A DNA stretch of 64,000 nucleotides from Flavobacterium macacae (GTDB lineage Bacteria; Bacteroidota; Bacteroidia; Flavobacteriales; Flavobacteriaceae). Position 1 is the stretch's first letter; each line of letters opens with the position of its first letter. A program made the position numbers and the translations under genes. The stretch lies in contig NZ_RQVR01000001.1 in NCBI RefSeq assembly GCF_003865365.1, forward strand, positions 187,118 to 251,117. The letters run 5' to 3'. This document shows positions 16,383 to 25,944 of this stretch, piece by piece. The notes beneath the pieces were generated by a model. That model was not told the DNA's origin. It searched no databases and was given only the letters and a program-made list of their open reading frames with translations.

Positions 16383-19355
16383 TTGAAAAAAAATAAAAAT
16401 CCCCATATTCCTAAACTAGTGATCTACAATTACAACTTCGCTTCTAAAATTTTATTGGTTCTTTCGATCTCGCTTTTTGCTACAACTGCTTTTTCTCAAA
16501 ATAAGGAAGAAGTGGCTCAGATGGTAAAAGAATATGATTTAACGAAATTAAAAAATCTAGAAAACACCTTTCTTAAAAAATCTAGAATTGAAAAACAAAA
16601 AGCTCTACTAGCTGCAAAGGCTAATAATTGGCCTGAATTTATTAAAAATAAAGATGGAAGCATTGATGAGCTAATAAAGCTGACTGTGGATGGAAAACCC
16701 CTATATTATTCTTCAAATAACGTAAATGCTGCCGCTTCGACAAGAGCTAATTTTTTAAATAGCGGAGGCGGACTTGGACTGAATTTAGACGGGCAAGGAA
16801 TGGTCGCTCGCGTTTGGGATGGCGGAAAAGTTAGAGCTTCACATCAAGAATTTGGAAATCGTGTTACTGTTGTTGATGCCGTTGCTGGACCAACAGGAAA
16901 TAATTTCCATGCTACTCACGTGACCGGAACCATCATTGCTTCGGGTATTAACGCAAACGCAAAAGGAATGGCGCCTTTAGCACAAGCCAGAACGTTTAAC
17001 TGGACCGATGATGCTAGTGAAGTTTTATCTGAAGTGCAATTGGGAATGCTGATTTCGAATCATTCTTATGGTGTTCCATCAACTTCAGCCCCTGCTTGGT
17101 ATATCGGAGCTTATTCTGATGATTCAAGAATGTGGGACATTATTGCTTATAATTCTCCTTATTATTTGATGGTTCTTTCAGCAGGAAATAACGGAACAGA
17201 CTCCAATTCAAGCGCAACAACATCCGGATATGATAAATTAACCGGAAATAAAGTTTCAAAAAACAATCTGGTTGTCGCAAATGCCAATGATGCCAATATT
17301 GATGCCAATGGTAATTTAATTAACGTAAACATTAATTCTGGAAGTAGTCAAGGTCCTGCTGATGACTACAGAATCAAACCCGATATTACCGGAAATGGAA
17401 CCAATGTATATTCCACTTTTGAAACTTCAAACACCGCTTATGGCGCTATCACAGGAACTTCAATGTCTTCACCAAATGTGGCCGGAACCCTTTTATTATT
17501 GCAACAACATTACAAAAACACCAACAATCGTTACATGAAAGCGGCGACATTAAAAGCTTTAGCTTGTCATACTGCTGATGATGCAGGTAGACCTGGTCCT
17601 GATGCTGTTTTTGGTTGGGGTTTATTAAATGCAAAAAGAGCTGCTGAAACAATAACTTCGAATGGGTTGAGCACTTGGATTGCAGAAGAAAAACTTGAAA
17701 ACAATCAAACTTATACGTTAAATGTAGTAGCAAGCGGCAATGGTCCCGTTAAAGCTACCATTGTCTGGAATGATGTTCCAGGAACAGCAAATCAAGGAGC
17801 TTTAAACAGCTCAACTCGCGCTTTGGTGAATGATTTAGACATCAGAATTACTAAGGGAAATGAAACTTATTTTCCTTGGAAATTAACTTCAGATGCAAGC
17901 GCAAATGCGATTAATTCAGAAGACAACAATGTTGACAATGTTGAAAGTGCTGCAACTGCTTTAACAATGGGCGGAAATTACACTATTACGGTCACTCACA
18001 AAGGAACTTTACAAACGGGTTCTCAAAATTTTTCAATTGTAGTAACTGGTGTAAGTTCGAGTTTTGCAATTACACCAACTACAGGAACTCAAATTATTTG
18101 CAATACACAAAGTGCAACTTATAATTTTAACCACACAACTGCCGCTCCAGGAACTACTGATTTTTCTGTAATTGGACTTCCGGCTGGAGCAACTGCCTCA
18201 TTGAGCTCAAATTCTCTCTCTGCTGCTGGCAGTGTTTCAATGACAATTTCAAACCTTCAGGGAGTTCCAGCTGGAGATTATTCTATCGGATTAAAAGGAA
18301 CTAGAGGTTCTGAAACAGAAACAAGTTATGTGGAATTAAAAGTGTATAGTACTACTTTTCAAAATATAACTTTGGTTTCTCCTGCAAATCAATCAAGCGG
18401 ATTAACAACTTCTGTAAATTTAGAATGGAACGAAAATATAAATGCAGAATCATATAGAGTTCAAGTTTCCACAAATGCTGCATTTTCTAATTTATTCTTA
18501 AATCAAATTACAACAAGCACCAATTTTACCGTAACCAACCTTGCTCAAGAAACCACTTATTATTGGCGAATTTTGCCAGTAAATCGTTGTGGAGAAGCTT
18601 CAACTGGAACTGCAAATACTTTTTCAACCGGATTATTAACTTGCGATATTGTTTTTAATGCTACAGACTTTTCAGATGCAACAATTGCAGCGACAGCCAA
18701 TTCACAAGGAATTGTTCCAGTAAATGTAACAGGCGGAATGACCATTGGAAACTTGACGGCAACCCTGAATATTTCTCATACTTACATCGAAGATTTAACG
18801 ATTTATCTTGAAGGTCCAGCATCTTTAGGCTATCCTTTTATCAGATTATTTCAAGAGCCGTGTGGTGACAACGATAACATTGTGGTCACAATTAGTGATG
18901 CCGGAACTACTTTTACATGTAGCGCTTCGATACCAGCAATCTCTGGAACCGTAAAACCTGTTGATGCTTTGAATTCTTTTAATAATTTACTTGCTGATGG
19001 TGAATGGACTTTATATGCGTACGACCCCTACAACGGTGATGGCGGCATTATAAACAGTTTCAGTCTTAACTTCTGCAATGTCACGGCTTCTGCATTAAGC
19101 GTTGGTGAAAATGAGTTGAGCAACGTAAAAGTGTATCCAAATCCAACACAAGGGATTTTGAATATTTCACTACCGCAAATGTCAGAAGTTACCACATTGA
19201 CTTTAGTTGATATCCAAGGAAGACAAATATTGAAAAAAGAAGTTTCAAATACCTTAGAAACTTTAAATATTGAAAACCTTTCAGAAGGCGTTTATATCTT
19301 AAACATTCAAAGTGGCTCTTTAAAAACTTCTAAAAAAGTAGTTTTAAACAGATAA
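16383..19355 (+). CDS. Secreted S8 subtilase with P domain and T9SS sorting domain
   Basis: About 990 residues. After a long N-terminal signal region ending TTAFSQ comes an S8 protease domain. Its triad is Asp at about 146 (VWDGGKV), His at about 178 (HATHVTGT) and Ser at about 360 (GTSMSSPNVAG). A beta-sandwich region, a fibronectin type III domain (about 655-745) and a proprotein-convertase P domain (about 750-900) follow. The last roughly 75 residues are a type A T9SS domain (VYPNPTQGILNI, ending KKVVLNR), so it is probably exported by T9SS and displayed or released. The start is uncertain: TTG 16383 gives the longest form, GTG 16419 still keeps the signal peptide, and there is no ATG before the mature region. 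It is a stand-alone gene with its own terminator. Confidence 0.93.
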   Translation: MKKNKNPHIPKLVIYNYNFASKILLVLSISLFATTAFSQNKEEVAQMVKEYDLTKLKNLENTFLKKSRIEKQKALLAAKANNWPEFIKNKDGSIDELIKLTVDGKPLYYSSNNVNAAASTRANFLNSGGGLGLNLDGQGMVARVWDGGKVRASHQEFGNRVTVVDAVAGPTGNNFHATHVTGTIIASGINANAKGMAPLAQARTFNWTDDASEVLSEVQLGMLISNHSYGVPSTSAPAWYIGAYSDDSRMWDIIAYNSPYYLMVLSAGNNGTDSNSSATTSGYDKLTGNKVSKNNLVVANANDANIDANGNLINVNINSGSSQGPADDYRIKPDITGNGTNVYSTFETSNTAYGAITGTSMSSPNVAGTLLLLQQHYKNTNNRYMKAATLKALACHTADDAGRPGPDAVFGWGLLNAKRAAETITSNGLSTWIAEEKLENNQTYTLNVVASGNGPVKATIVWNDVPGTANQGALNSSTRALVNDLDIRITKGNETYFPWKLTSDASANAINSEDNNVDNVESAATALTMGGNYTITVTHKGTLQTGSQNFSIVVTGVSSSFAITPTTGTQIICNTQSATYNFNHTTAAPGTTDFSVIGLPAGATASLSSNSLSAAGSVSMTISNLQGVPAGDYSIGLKGTRGSETETSYVELKVYSTTFQNITLVSPANQSSGLTTSVNLEWNENINAESYRVQVSTNAAFSNLFLNQITTSTNFTVTNLAQETTYYWRILPVNRCGEASTGTANTFSTGLLTCDIVFNATDFSDATIAATANSQGIVPVNVTGGMTIGNLTATLNISHTYIEDLTIYLEGPASLGYPFIRLFQEPCGDNDNIVVTISDAGTTFTCSASIPAISGTVKPVDALNSFNNLLADGEWTLYAYDPYNGDGGIINSFSLNFCNVTASALSVGENELSNVKVYPNPTQGILNISLPQMSEVTTLTLVDIQGRQILKKEVSNTLETLNIENLSEGVYILNIQSGSLKTSKKVVLNR

Positions 19356-19393
19356 TTTTTAAATTATTTTTAGAACCTAATCCATTCATAATG

Positions 19394-19428
19394 AATCCTG
19401 ATTGCACAACGCAATCAGGATTTTTTTA
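19394..19428 (+). terminator. Terminator after the subtilase gene
   Basis: AATCCTGATTGC (19394-19405) and GCAATCAGGATT (19411-19422) form a perfect 12-bp stem with an ACAAC loop, followed by T. Confidence 0.9.
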
Positions 19429-19553
19429 TTTATAGAGAATTCTTCTAAAAAGTTTTGGCACGCAAATTGGATATCGCTAAATAACCTTCAAAATAGCAAG
19501 ATTCGAAGAAGCTGAAAATCGCAAGAGTAAGCAAAACACAAACTTTTTTGATT

Positions 19554-20159
19554 ATGAAAAATTTTACTTTTTTAGTGGCAAGTTTCCTTCTTTTTGGAGG
19601 TGTTGCAAATGCTTCAGAAATAATCAAATTTTCTTATGTAGCGAATTTTAGAACTTTTAGCAATGCAGAACCAATCGCATTTACCGAAAGAGGAATTGAA
19701 TTTTATATTTTTCCTGACGGACAATTTGATTTCAATACCCAACCTTCTCAAGGTGAAATGTATTACAGAACTGCAAGACGTGGCAATGTAAACGCCACTT
19801 ATGGAGCTCCGGCAAACACAGTGATTTCTGGTGTAAAAATTGAACACGACAGTCAAGGAAGAGTACGCAGAATCGGAAACGTTTTTGTAAACTATGACGC
19901 ACAAGATAGAATCAAAAGAATTGGTTCAGTATACATGACTTACAACAATTTCAACTTGACAAGAGTGGGAAACCTGCAAATTGTGTACAACCGAAGAGGA
20001 CAAATTATTGATATGATTGGAAACGTAAACGGAAGAAGCAGTCACGCACAAAACGGAAGCACTTCTCCTTATTACGGAAACAGTCAAGGCTACAACAACA
20101 ATAATGACAATATTTATTACAGAAAAGCAAATGAAAAAGAAGTAAAAACCAAAAGATAA
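19554..20159 (+). CDS. Secreted small protein with RIGNV-type repeats
   Basis: A 201-residue protein with a signal peptide ending VANA (about residues 1-20). I do not know its function. The middle (about residues 85-160) holds four imperfect units of about 20 residues around the pattern [V/I]-x-Y-[D/N]-x-x-G-R-[V/I]-x-R-I-G-N-V: GRVRRIGNVFVNYD, DRIKRIGSVYMTYN, FNLTRVGNLQIVYN and GQIIDMIGNVNG. Such regular alternation suggests a beta-hairpin repeat. The C-terminus is Asn/Tyr-rich and then basic (KEVKTKR). ATG 19554 is preferred to TTG 19548. The gene stands alone between two terminators and probably acts in the periplasm or at the cell surface. Confidence 0.75.
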   Translation: MKNFTFLVASFLLFGGVANASEIIKFSYVANFRTFSNAEPIAFTERGIEFYIFPDGQFDFNTQPSQGEMYYRTARRGNVNATYGAPANTVISGVKIEHDSQGRVRRIGNVFVNYDAQDRIKRIGSVYMTYNNFNLTRVGNLQIVYNRRGQIIDMIGNVNGRSSHAQNGSTSPYYGNSQGYNNNNDNIYYRKANEKEVKTKR

Positions 20160-20176
20160 AAGTACAAGCCAAAATG

Positions 20177-20207
20177 AAAAAAGCCTTGAGATTTCAAGGC
20201 TTTTTTG
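20177..20207. terminator. Bidirectional terminator
   Basis: A stem of AAGCCTTGA (20181-20189) with TCAAGGCTT (20194-20202) has A-tract on the left and T-tract on the right. It separates the secreted repeat protein from a convergent operon end. Confidence 0.85.
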
Positions 20208-20250
20208 TGTTTAAATGTTTCTCTTTCGAGCTAAAATTGAAGATTTTTCA

Positions 20251-21369
20251 TTATTCGATAGTTTCCCAATCGTTATATTTGAACCACTGCTCTTTATTCT
20301 TTTTTACCTTTTTTATAATTCTTTTTGGTGGAACCCTCCATCTTTTTGTTTTTAGATTATAAATTTTGCTTCCATCATTGTCGAAATAAATAATTCCTTT
20401 ATTGTCGCAAGTTTCGATAATTTTCACTTTAATCAAAAAATTTTCTTGATTCAATTCTGAAATTAAACCTTTAGCGACACAAATACTATTATCATCTTTC
20501 TCTTCTTGTTTTTTACTTACATATCCATTGCTATATTTAAACTCAAGCGTATCTCCAAGTTTGTATTTAGAAAACTCCACTTCTTGCCTTTGTAGTTCAG
20601 ATTTTCTGGAATTTTCCCAAAAGTCTTGGTAATGTTTAATTTGTTCTTCTAATCTGATTTCTTTGTTATTCAAATACCTATGATAGCTTGTTAGTATAAT
20701 TCCCGACATATCATCCGGGTGACGAATTCCTAAATCATTAAAATATTTTGAAAGTCTTGACCCTCCCCAAAGTTTCCAATTATTTCTTATCCACATTCCG
20801 AATCCGAAATGAACATTTGATGAAAATTTATCTTCGGTTAAATTTTTTTCTTTCGTTTTTGTACTGTCTGACCAAAACAAATTTATTTGAGTAAAAGAAT
20901 CTTCAAGATTTTTCGGAATATAAATGTTGTCTATACTATCAGTTACAAACTTTATTTTATCTTTTTCTTCTGATTTTTTTTGATATTCGATATATTTATT
21001 GAGTATATTTTTTTCATTTATTTCTCCTTGAAGCAAATATTGTTTAAATGAAAACAATATAACTTCTGAATGAAAATCAAAAATCCCTTTGTTTTCAAAA
21101 GATTTTATGAGTCGTGAATTACTATTTTCATCAATCGTCCAAAGAAATATTGTTTTGTAATCTTTTCCCTGTTCAGATTTTGCAAATGGATAAACTGCAT
21201 AAATCAGACTGTCATTATGGATGTTTTTAATTTTATTTTTTACAATATCAGGACAATCTTTGTCTAAATATTTTACAGCTTGTTTTAAATTTTTAGGAAG
21301 TTTTTCTTGTCCAAAAAAATTTGTAGATATAAAAACTATTAATACAATTATTTTTAATTTCATACTCAT
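20251..21369 (-). CDS. Secreted DUF6794-type protein of unknown function
   Basis: 372 residues with a signal peptide (about 1-21, ending FFGQ). Two related segments are visible: KLPKNLKQAVKYLDKDCPDIVKNKI near the start and IPKNLEDSFTQINLFWSDSTK near the middle. The second continues into FGFGMWIRNNWKLWGGSRLSKYFNDLG and HPDDMSGIILTSYHRYLN. The second block is what I recall as DUF6794, a widespread Bacteroidota domain without known function. A basic tail (RVPPKRIIKKVKKNKEQW) ends the protein. It is the last gene of the leftward operon that starts with a two-component system, 19 bp after the exonuclease gene. I infer no function. Confidence 0.7.
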   Translation of the reverse strand: MSMKLKIIVLIVFISTNFFGQEKLPKNLKQAVKYLDKDCPDIVKNKIKNIHNDSLIYAVYPFAKSEQGKDYKTIFLWTIDENSNSRLIKSFENKGIFDFHSEVILFSFKQYLLQGEINEKNILNKYIEYQKKSEEKDKIKFVTDSIDNIYIPKNLEDSFTQINLFWSDSTKTKEKNLTEDKFSSNVHFGFGMWIRNNWKLWGGSRLSKYFNDLGIRHPDDMSGIILTSYHRYLNNKEIRLEEQIKHYQDFWENSRKSELQRQEVEFSKYKLGDTLEFKYSNGYVSKKQEEKDDNSICVAKGLISELNQENFLIKVKIIETCDNKGIIYFDNDGSKIYNLKTKRWRVPPKRIIKKVKKNKEQWFKYNDWETIE

Positions 21370-21388
21370 AGCCTATCAAACAATTTAT

Positions 21389-22102
21389 CTATATATGTAT
21401 AATTTCCTCCTCAATCAATAAATCTTCTCTTCGCAATCGCAACATAATTTGCGCTACGGCAATCACATCTTTTTCGCAGTAAATAATAATTCGGTCGATG
21501 TTTTTTTCTATGTAATACACGTGCCCGACTTCACTTCCTGAAATGTCATCTTTTGGTGACGGAATGTTGAGTACTTTCGTCAAAAGTTTAAGCGATGTAT
21601 AATGTTTGAAATCGCCAAATTTCCACATTTCTAAAGTATCTAAATGCGGTACTTCCCAAGGTTTTTTCCCAAATAAATTCAGCTTATTCGGAATTTGAAC
21701 TTGGTTGATAATCATTCTTCTGGCAATAAACGGAAAATCAAATTCTTTTGCATTATGACCGCACATAATATGTTGTGGCTGGTTAAAATGCGTGTTCAAA
21801 AGAGTGCTAAAATCTTGCAGTATTTTCTTTTCTTCTCCATAAAAAGAAGTAACCCTAAAATGGCGAATGTCTCCTTTAAAGGTAAAATATCCCACAGAAA
21901 TACACACGATTTTTCCAAATTCAGCCCAAATTCCGGCTCTGTCATAAAATTCTTCTGGCGTAAAATCTTCCTTTCGTTGGTATTGCGTTTTTAATCCGAA
22001 AAGCTCTTTTTTATCGTCATCTAAAAGTGAAAATTCGGCTTCTTCAGGAACGGTTTCAATATCTAAAAAAAGAATGTTTTCAAGGCTAATTTTTTCTATC
22101 AT
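21389..22102 (-). CDS. DEDDy-type 3'-5' exonuclease (PolB exonuclease-like)
   Basis: 237 residues with the RNase H-like fold of DnaQ-type exonucleases. The acidic residues sit in ILFLDIETVP (motif I, Asp and Glu), GHNAKEFDFPF (motif II, Asp) and YCEKD (motif III, Tyr-x3-Asp, which defines the DEDDy class). It fits the predicted exonuclease domain related to family B polymerases, which stands alone in many bacteria. Substrate and pathway (repair or RNA processing) are unknown. It overlaps the 3' end of the serine hydrolase gene by 17 bp, so translation may be coupled. It belongs to the operon of two-component system, Ogt and serine hydrolase. Confidence 0.85.
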   Translation of the reverse strand: MIEKISLENILFLDIETVPEEAEFSLLDDDKKELFGLKTQYQRKEDFTPEEFYDRAGIWAEFGKIVCISVGYFTFKGDIRHFRVTSFYGEEKKILQDFSTLLNTHFNQPQHIMCGHNAKEFDFPFIARRMIINQVQIPNKLNLFGKKPWEVPHLDTLEMWKFGDFKHYTSLKLLTKVLNIPSPKDDISGSEVGHVYYIEKNIDRIIIYCEKDVIAVAQIMLRLRREDLLIEEEIIHI

Positions 22103-23246
22103 TTTCTAACATTTTATAGGCTTCATCAATATATAAATAAAAATCATTACGGTGAAATTCACCTTCTTCACGCTTGCCACGTTTGTGCCCAAGGCGAACA
22201 ATTATCAAATCATCTTCGGGAATTACAATCACATATTGCCCCAAATGACCTTGCATATAATATATTTTTTTATCTAAATGGTCACTCAGCCACCAGCCAT
22301 ATCCATATTGCGGACTGTCTTTAAATTTTGGCGTCACACATTTTTGAATAAACGTAGAATCTAAAATGGCCTCGCCATTCCATTTACCGTTTTGCAAATA
22401 CAATTTTCCAAAACGCGCAAAATCCCTGGCATTGCTGGCGATACAGCAATAGGCTTTTTCAATTCCGCCATCTTTATCGACCTGCCAAAGCGCTTCATTT
22501 TCGGCTCCCATTGGTTTCCAGAAATTTTTTGAAACATAATCCGACAGTTTTTCTCCGGTCGCTTTTTCAATTACCATTGCCAAAAGTTGGGTGTTTCCAC
22601 TCAAATATTCAAACTCTTTTCCAGGTTTGCTTGTTACTTTTAAATCCAACAAAACTTGGCTCAAATTTTCATCAAAATAAGCACGTGTTGTAACTGAAAA
22701 CGGACTATAATACGATTCATCCCAATCCAATCCGGAAGACATGGACGACAAATCGCCGACGGTCATTTTATCTCCAAATTCACTTGAATATTCCGGAAAA
22801 AAATCGGTTACTTTTTGGTCCAAGCTTTTGATTTTCCCTTGCATAATTGCTTTTCCTAAACAAGCGGTAACCACACTTTTTGCCATCGAAAAAGAATTGG
22901 ATTTGGTGTCTTTTGAGTAACCGTCAAAATAACTTTCGTGCCAAATACTATCGTTTTTAATGATCAAAAAAGCTACGGTTTCAAACTCGGAATTGGCTTC
23001 AAAAAGCACTTTTGTTTCTGGAATTTTATTATAATTTTTGCTGATTGCCCAAGGCTGTCCCACTCCTTTTTCAATTTTTCTATTCGGAAATTCGTTGTAA
23101 TCACTCAAAAAAGCAGTCGTTTCTCCACTGAAGTAAATAGTCCTGACGGCGCGAACCAAATAGCCATAATTTAAAATGTAAAGCACACAAAGCAACACAG
23201 TAAAAATCACTGCGAACCAAAGAAAGAAGTTTTTGAGGAATCTCAT
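22086..23246 (-). CDS. Membrane-anchored serine hydrolase of the class C beta-lactamase fold
   Basis: 386 residues from the ATG at 23246 (MRFLKNFFLWF). Upstream in-frame codons run into sequence with no conserved features, so the shorter start is chosen. One N-terminal membrane helix (about 5-30) is followed by a beta-lactamase-related domain. The nucleophile is in S-M-A-K (the S-x-x-K motif), the second motif is Y-L-S-G-N, and H-L-G-Q-Y lies near the C-terminus in the place of the KTG/HxG triad. Such proteins are esterases, peptidases or PBP-like enzymes in the periplasm, and few are true beta-lactamases. It is 13 bp after ogt and overlaps the exonuclease gene by 17 bp. Confidence 0.87.
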   Translation of the reverse strand: MRFLKNFFLWFAVIFTVLLCVLYILNYGYLVRAVRTIYFSGETTAFLSDYNEFPNRKIEKGVGQPWAISKNYNKIPETKVLFEANSEFETVAFLIIKNDSIWHESYFDGYSKDTKSNSFSMAKSVVTACLGKAIMQGKIKSLDQKVTDFFPEYSSEFGDKMTVGDLSSMSSGLDWDESYYSPFSVTTRAYFDENLSQVLLDLKVTSKPGKEFEYLSGNTQLLAMVIEKATGEKLSDYVSKNFWKPMGAENEALWQVDKDGGIEKAYCCIASNARDFARFGKLYLQNGKWNGEAILDSTFIQKCVTPKFKDSPQYGYGWWLSDHLDKKIYYMQGHLGQYVIVIPEDDLIIVRLGHKRGKREEGEFHRNDFYLYIDEAYKMLENDRKN

Positions 23247-23259
23247 ATTTTTATTTTTT

Positions 23260-23733
23260 TTAAAATAAACTTTGCTGTTTAACCGGATTTTCGTGATCCA
23301 AAAGCCATTTTTTTCGCCACAAACCTCCGGCATAACCCGTGAGAGAACCATCAGTTCCAATGACACGATGACACGGAACCACAATCCAAAGTGGATTTTT
23401 TCCGTTGGCAGAAGCAACGGCGCGAATGGCTTTTACATCGCCTAATTGTATCGAAAGTTCTTGATACGACATTGTTTTCCCAAAAGGAATCTCGAGCAAA
23501 CCTTGCCAAACTTTCTTTTGGAATTCGGTTCCCGACGGATTTATTTTGAATGTAAAATCAATTCTTTCTCCGTTAAAATAATCTTGAATTTGTTGATACG
23601 CTTCCTGCAATGCTTCAGGAATTACTCCTGAAATTTCTCTTTCTTCATCAAAAACAGAAATGCTGGAAATGCCATTTTCATCGCCAGAAATTACGACGGT
23701 TCCGAGAGGAGTTTTGAGATTGGCCTGCAACAT
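23260..23733 (-). CDS. ogt: Methylated-DNA--protein-cysteine methyltransferase
   Basis: 157 residues from ATG 23733; a longer frame to 23823 would overlap the response regulator's 3' end and adds no conserved sequence. The C-terminal half has the suicide-acceptor motif V-P-C-H-R-V (IVVPCHRVIG) and the helix-turn-helix with RAVASANGKNP. YAGGLWRKKWLLDHE ends the domain. It removes O6-methyl or alkyl groups from guanine by transferring them to its own Cys, and is used once. It lies in the operon downstream of a two-component system, and the gap upstream is 82 bp. There is no AdaA-type domain, so it is a plain repair protein rather than a sensor. Confidence 0.93.
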   Translation of the reverse strand: MLQANLKTPLGTVVISGDENGISSISVFDEEREISGVIPEALQEAYQQIQDYFNGERIDFTFKINPSGTEFQKKVWQGLLEIPFGKTMSYQELSIQLGDVKAIRAVASANGKNPLWIVVPCHRVIGTDGSLTGYAGGLWRKKWLLDHENPVKQQSLF

Positions 23734-23815
23734 TGAAAATCGTTTAGGACTTAAAGTTATGAAAAACTTTTTTATTGGAAGGAAATTAAGACAAAATCGT
23801 AAAAAGAAGAAGTAG

Positions 23816-24499
23816 TTACTCAATTACCAATTTAAATCCGATTCTGGGAATGTTTTCTATGCGCACATTTTCTTCGTCTTTGAAGATTTTTCTCAATCTC
23901 GAGATGAAAACATCCAAACTTCTTCCCATAAAATAATCGTCCACGCCCCAAAGTGCTGTCAGGATTTTTTCACGTTTTAAGACCTCGTTTTTATTGTCTA
24001 AAAATAATTTAAGCAACGCCGATTCTCTTTCGGTCAAGCTAATTTTTTCTTTGTCTTTTGTGACACAATAATCGTTAGGGTGAAATTGAAAGCTTCCGAT
24101 TTCAAAAAATTTCTGAATGATTACAGTCGATTTTTGGCTTCGTTTTAAAAAAACTTCAATCTTTAAGTGGAGTTCTTCCAAGCTGAATGGTTTTACTAAA
24201 AAATCATCGGCACCCAGTTTCAAACCTCTGATTCTATCTTCTTTTAATGATTTTGCAGAAAGAAATAAAATAGGAATTTCAGTATCTGAATTCCGAATCT
24301 CTTGCGCAATTTCAAAACCATCTTTTTTAGGAAGCATCACATCTAAAATGCACAAGTCAAAATGGCCTTTATGGAAATTTTTTATGGCTTCCGCACCATC
24401 TGAAAAATGGGTAATGTCATAAAACTGCTCTAAATAATCTATCGTCAGAAATGCCAAAGTTGCATCATCTTCTACATAAAACAGCTTGCTTTTTTCCAT
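23816..24499 (-). CDS. OmpR-family response regulator
   Basis: 227 residues. A receiver domain (about 1-120) has the acidic pocket FYVEDD, phospho-acceptor Asp in LCILDVMLPKKDGF (about 54) and Lys in DDFLVKPFSLEEL. The C-terminal winged-helix (about 130-227) ends with GRSLDVFISRLRKIF and RIENIPRIGFKLV, the OmpR/PhoB pattern. The gene starts 4 bp after the cognate histidine kinase gene, so the two form a two-component pair resembling Bacteroidota RprY/RprX. The regulated genes are unknown; the operon downstream (ogt, serine hydrolase, exonuclease) may be under its control only through co-transcription. Confidence 0.92.
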   Translation of the reverse strand: MEKSKLFYVEDDATLAFLTIDYLEQFYDITHFSDGAEAIKNFHKGHFDLCILDVMLPKKDGFEIAQEIRNSDTEIPILFLSAKSLKEDRIRGLKLGADDFLVKPFSLEELHLKIEVFLKRSQKSTVIIQKFFEIGSFQFHPNDYCVTKDKEKISLTERESALLKLFLDNKNEVLKREKILTALWGVDDYFMGRSLDVFISRLRKIFKDEENVRIENIPRIGFKLVIE

Positions 24500-24503
24500 A
24501 TTT

Positions 24504-25766
24504 TTACTTTTTCGGAATCACGACAGTAACGGTAACTCCTGAATCTTGATTGTTTTTAATCGTAATCTTCCACTGGTGCAACGTACAAATTCGTTTGACA
24601 TAAAAAAGTCCGAGGCCAAAACCGCCAACTTCGTTTCGTTTTGCCGTTGAAATACGATAGAATTTATCAAAAATAGTATTTAATTCTGAAGGTTCGATGC
24701 CAATTCCGTTATCAATGATTTCAAGCTTGATTTCTTTTCCAGAATCATCGATATTTATCTTGATTTCAGGGTTGCTGTCGTTGTACTTTATCGCATTGTC
24801 AATGATGTTGTAAATCACATTTGAAAAGTGAAACTCATCAGCAACTATTTGGTATTCTTTATTTTCTGAGTTAATTTCTATCGAAACGGCATCTTCATAT
24901 TTCAGCAAAATACTTTCTTTGGCCAACAAAACGCTGTCCATCAAATTGAATTTTGATTTTTCTAAAACCATCGAATTGGAATCGCTTTTGGCAATATTCA
25001 GAATTTTTTCGATGTGCTGGTTCAGCTTATTGCTTTGCTCAATAATAATCTGCACATATTTTGAAAGCTTTGGATTATTGATAATTTCCTGCTGTTTGTT
25101 CGCATAATTTGATGCAATCAAAATGGAGGAAATTGGTGTTTTAAATTCGTGGGTCATGTTATTGATAAAATCGGTCTGCAGTTCGGTGTATTTTTTCTGC
25201 TTTAAAAGTAGCAAAACCGAATAAACATAAATCACCAAAACCAAAGCTAAAACACCGGTATAAATCCAATATTGTTGCAACGAAGTGATGTAATTGTACT
25301 TCAATTGCGGAAAACGGATCGCGAAATAATAAACCAAATCAGGCTTTTTTGTAAAGCATTTTTCACATTTTGAAACTTTCTTGTCAGAAGAGGAAATGTA
25401 GTCACCGTACATCATTTCGTCAGAACCGCAGTTGTAAATCGCATACTCAAAATCGATATTTAATTTTACCTTTTGGAATTCTGTTTTCAAATAATATTCT
25501 AAAACCGAAGCGTCAAAAACGTCGTCCACATTGACTACATAATAATCATCCGTGACTTTTTTAATCTGGCTATCAATTGGAGATTCGGTATTATTGTCTT
25601 TGTGAATTTTGCTAACCACATCTTGCAACGCAAAATGAATTTTTTCGCTAAATTCCTTTTTTTCAAAAGCATATGCCTGCGTCAACGTCAGCAGTTGCAT
25701 AAAAAGTACGCCGACAATCGCCAGCAAACCGATAAAAATAATGGTATTTAATTTATTGAATTTCAA
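24504..25766 (-). CDS. Sensor histidine kinase (RprX-like)
   Basis: 420 residues. Two membrane helices (about 7-27 and 166-188) flank a periplasmic sensor of about 140 residues. That sensor contains C-G-S-D-E-M-M and S-K-C-E-K-C-F, a possible Cys pair. The H-box is NNMTHEFKTPISSILIA; the ATPase domain has IIDNAIKYN, DNGIGI and GGFGLGL. It autophosphorylates and passes phosphate to the response regulator 4 bp downstream. The start codon appears to be TTG at 25766; there is no ATG before the first helix. The domain order matches RprX of Bacteroides, but the signal is unknown. Confidence 0.9.
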   Translation of the reverse strand: MKFNKLNTIIFIGLLAIVGVLFMQLLTLTQAYAFEKKEFSEKIHFALQDVVSKIHKDNNTESPIDSQIKKVTDDYYVVNVDDVFDASVLEYYLKTEFQKVKLNIDFEYAIYNCGSDEMMYGDYISSSDKKVSKCEKCFTKKPDLVYYFAIRFPQLKYNYITSLQQYWIYTGVLALVLVIYVYSVLLLLKQKKYTELQTDFINNMTHEFKTPISSILIASNYANKQQEIINNPKLSKYVQIIIEQSNKLNQHIEKILNIAKSDSNSMVLEKSKFNLMDSVLLAKESILLKYEDAVSIEINSENKEYQIVADEFHFSNVIYNIIDNAIKYNDSNPEIKINIDDSGKEIKLEIIDNGIGIEPSELNTIFDKFYRISTAKRNEVGGFGLGLFYVKRICTLHQWKITIKNNQDSGVTVTVVIPKK

Positions 25767-25881
25767 TGTTTAAAGAATATTTAGAACACGATATTAATAC
25801 AATTTCAAGTAGCAGCCAACCCGTTAACATGTCGTTAACAAGAGTTGCCAAATGATTAACAACTTTCTTAAAATTTCTGAA

Positions 25882-25889
25882 TATATTTG
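25882..25889 (+). promoter_or_regulatory. -7 promoter element for the DUF1573 gene
   Basis: TATATTTG fits TAnnTTTG and lies 55 bp before the ATG. I see no convincing -33 element. Confidence 0.5.
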
Positions 25890-25944
25890 TATTGTTCAAT
25901 TTAATGAACCCAACTACTGAATCAATTTATTTAAAATTAGTATT

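Noticed and set aside
23247-23417. N-terminal extension of the serine hydrolase by 57 codons
   Set aside because: The extension overlaps the ogt gene; ATG 23246 is followed by a proper membrane anchor.
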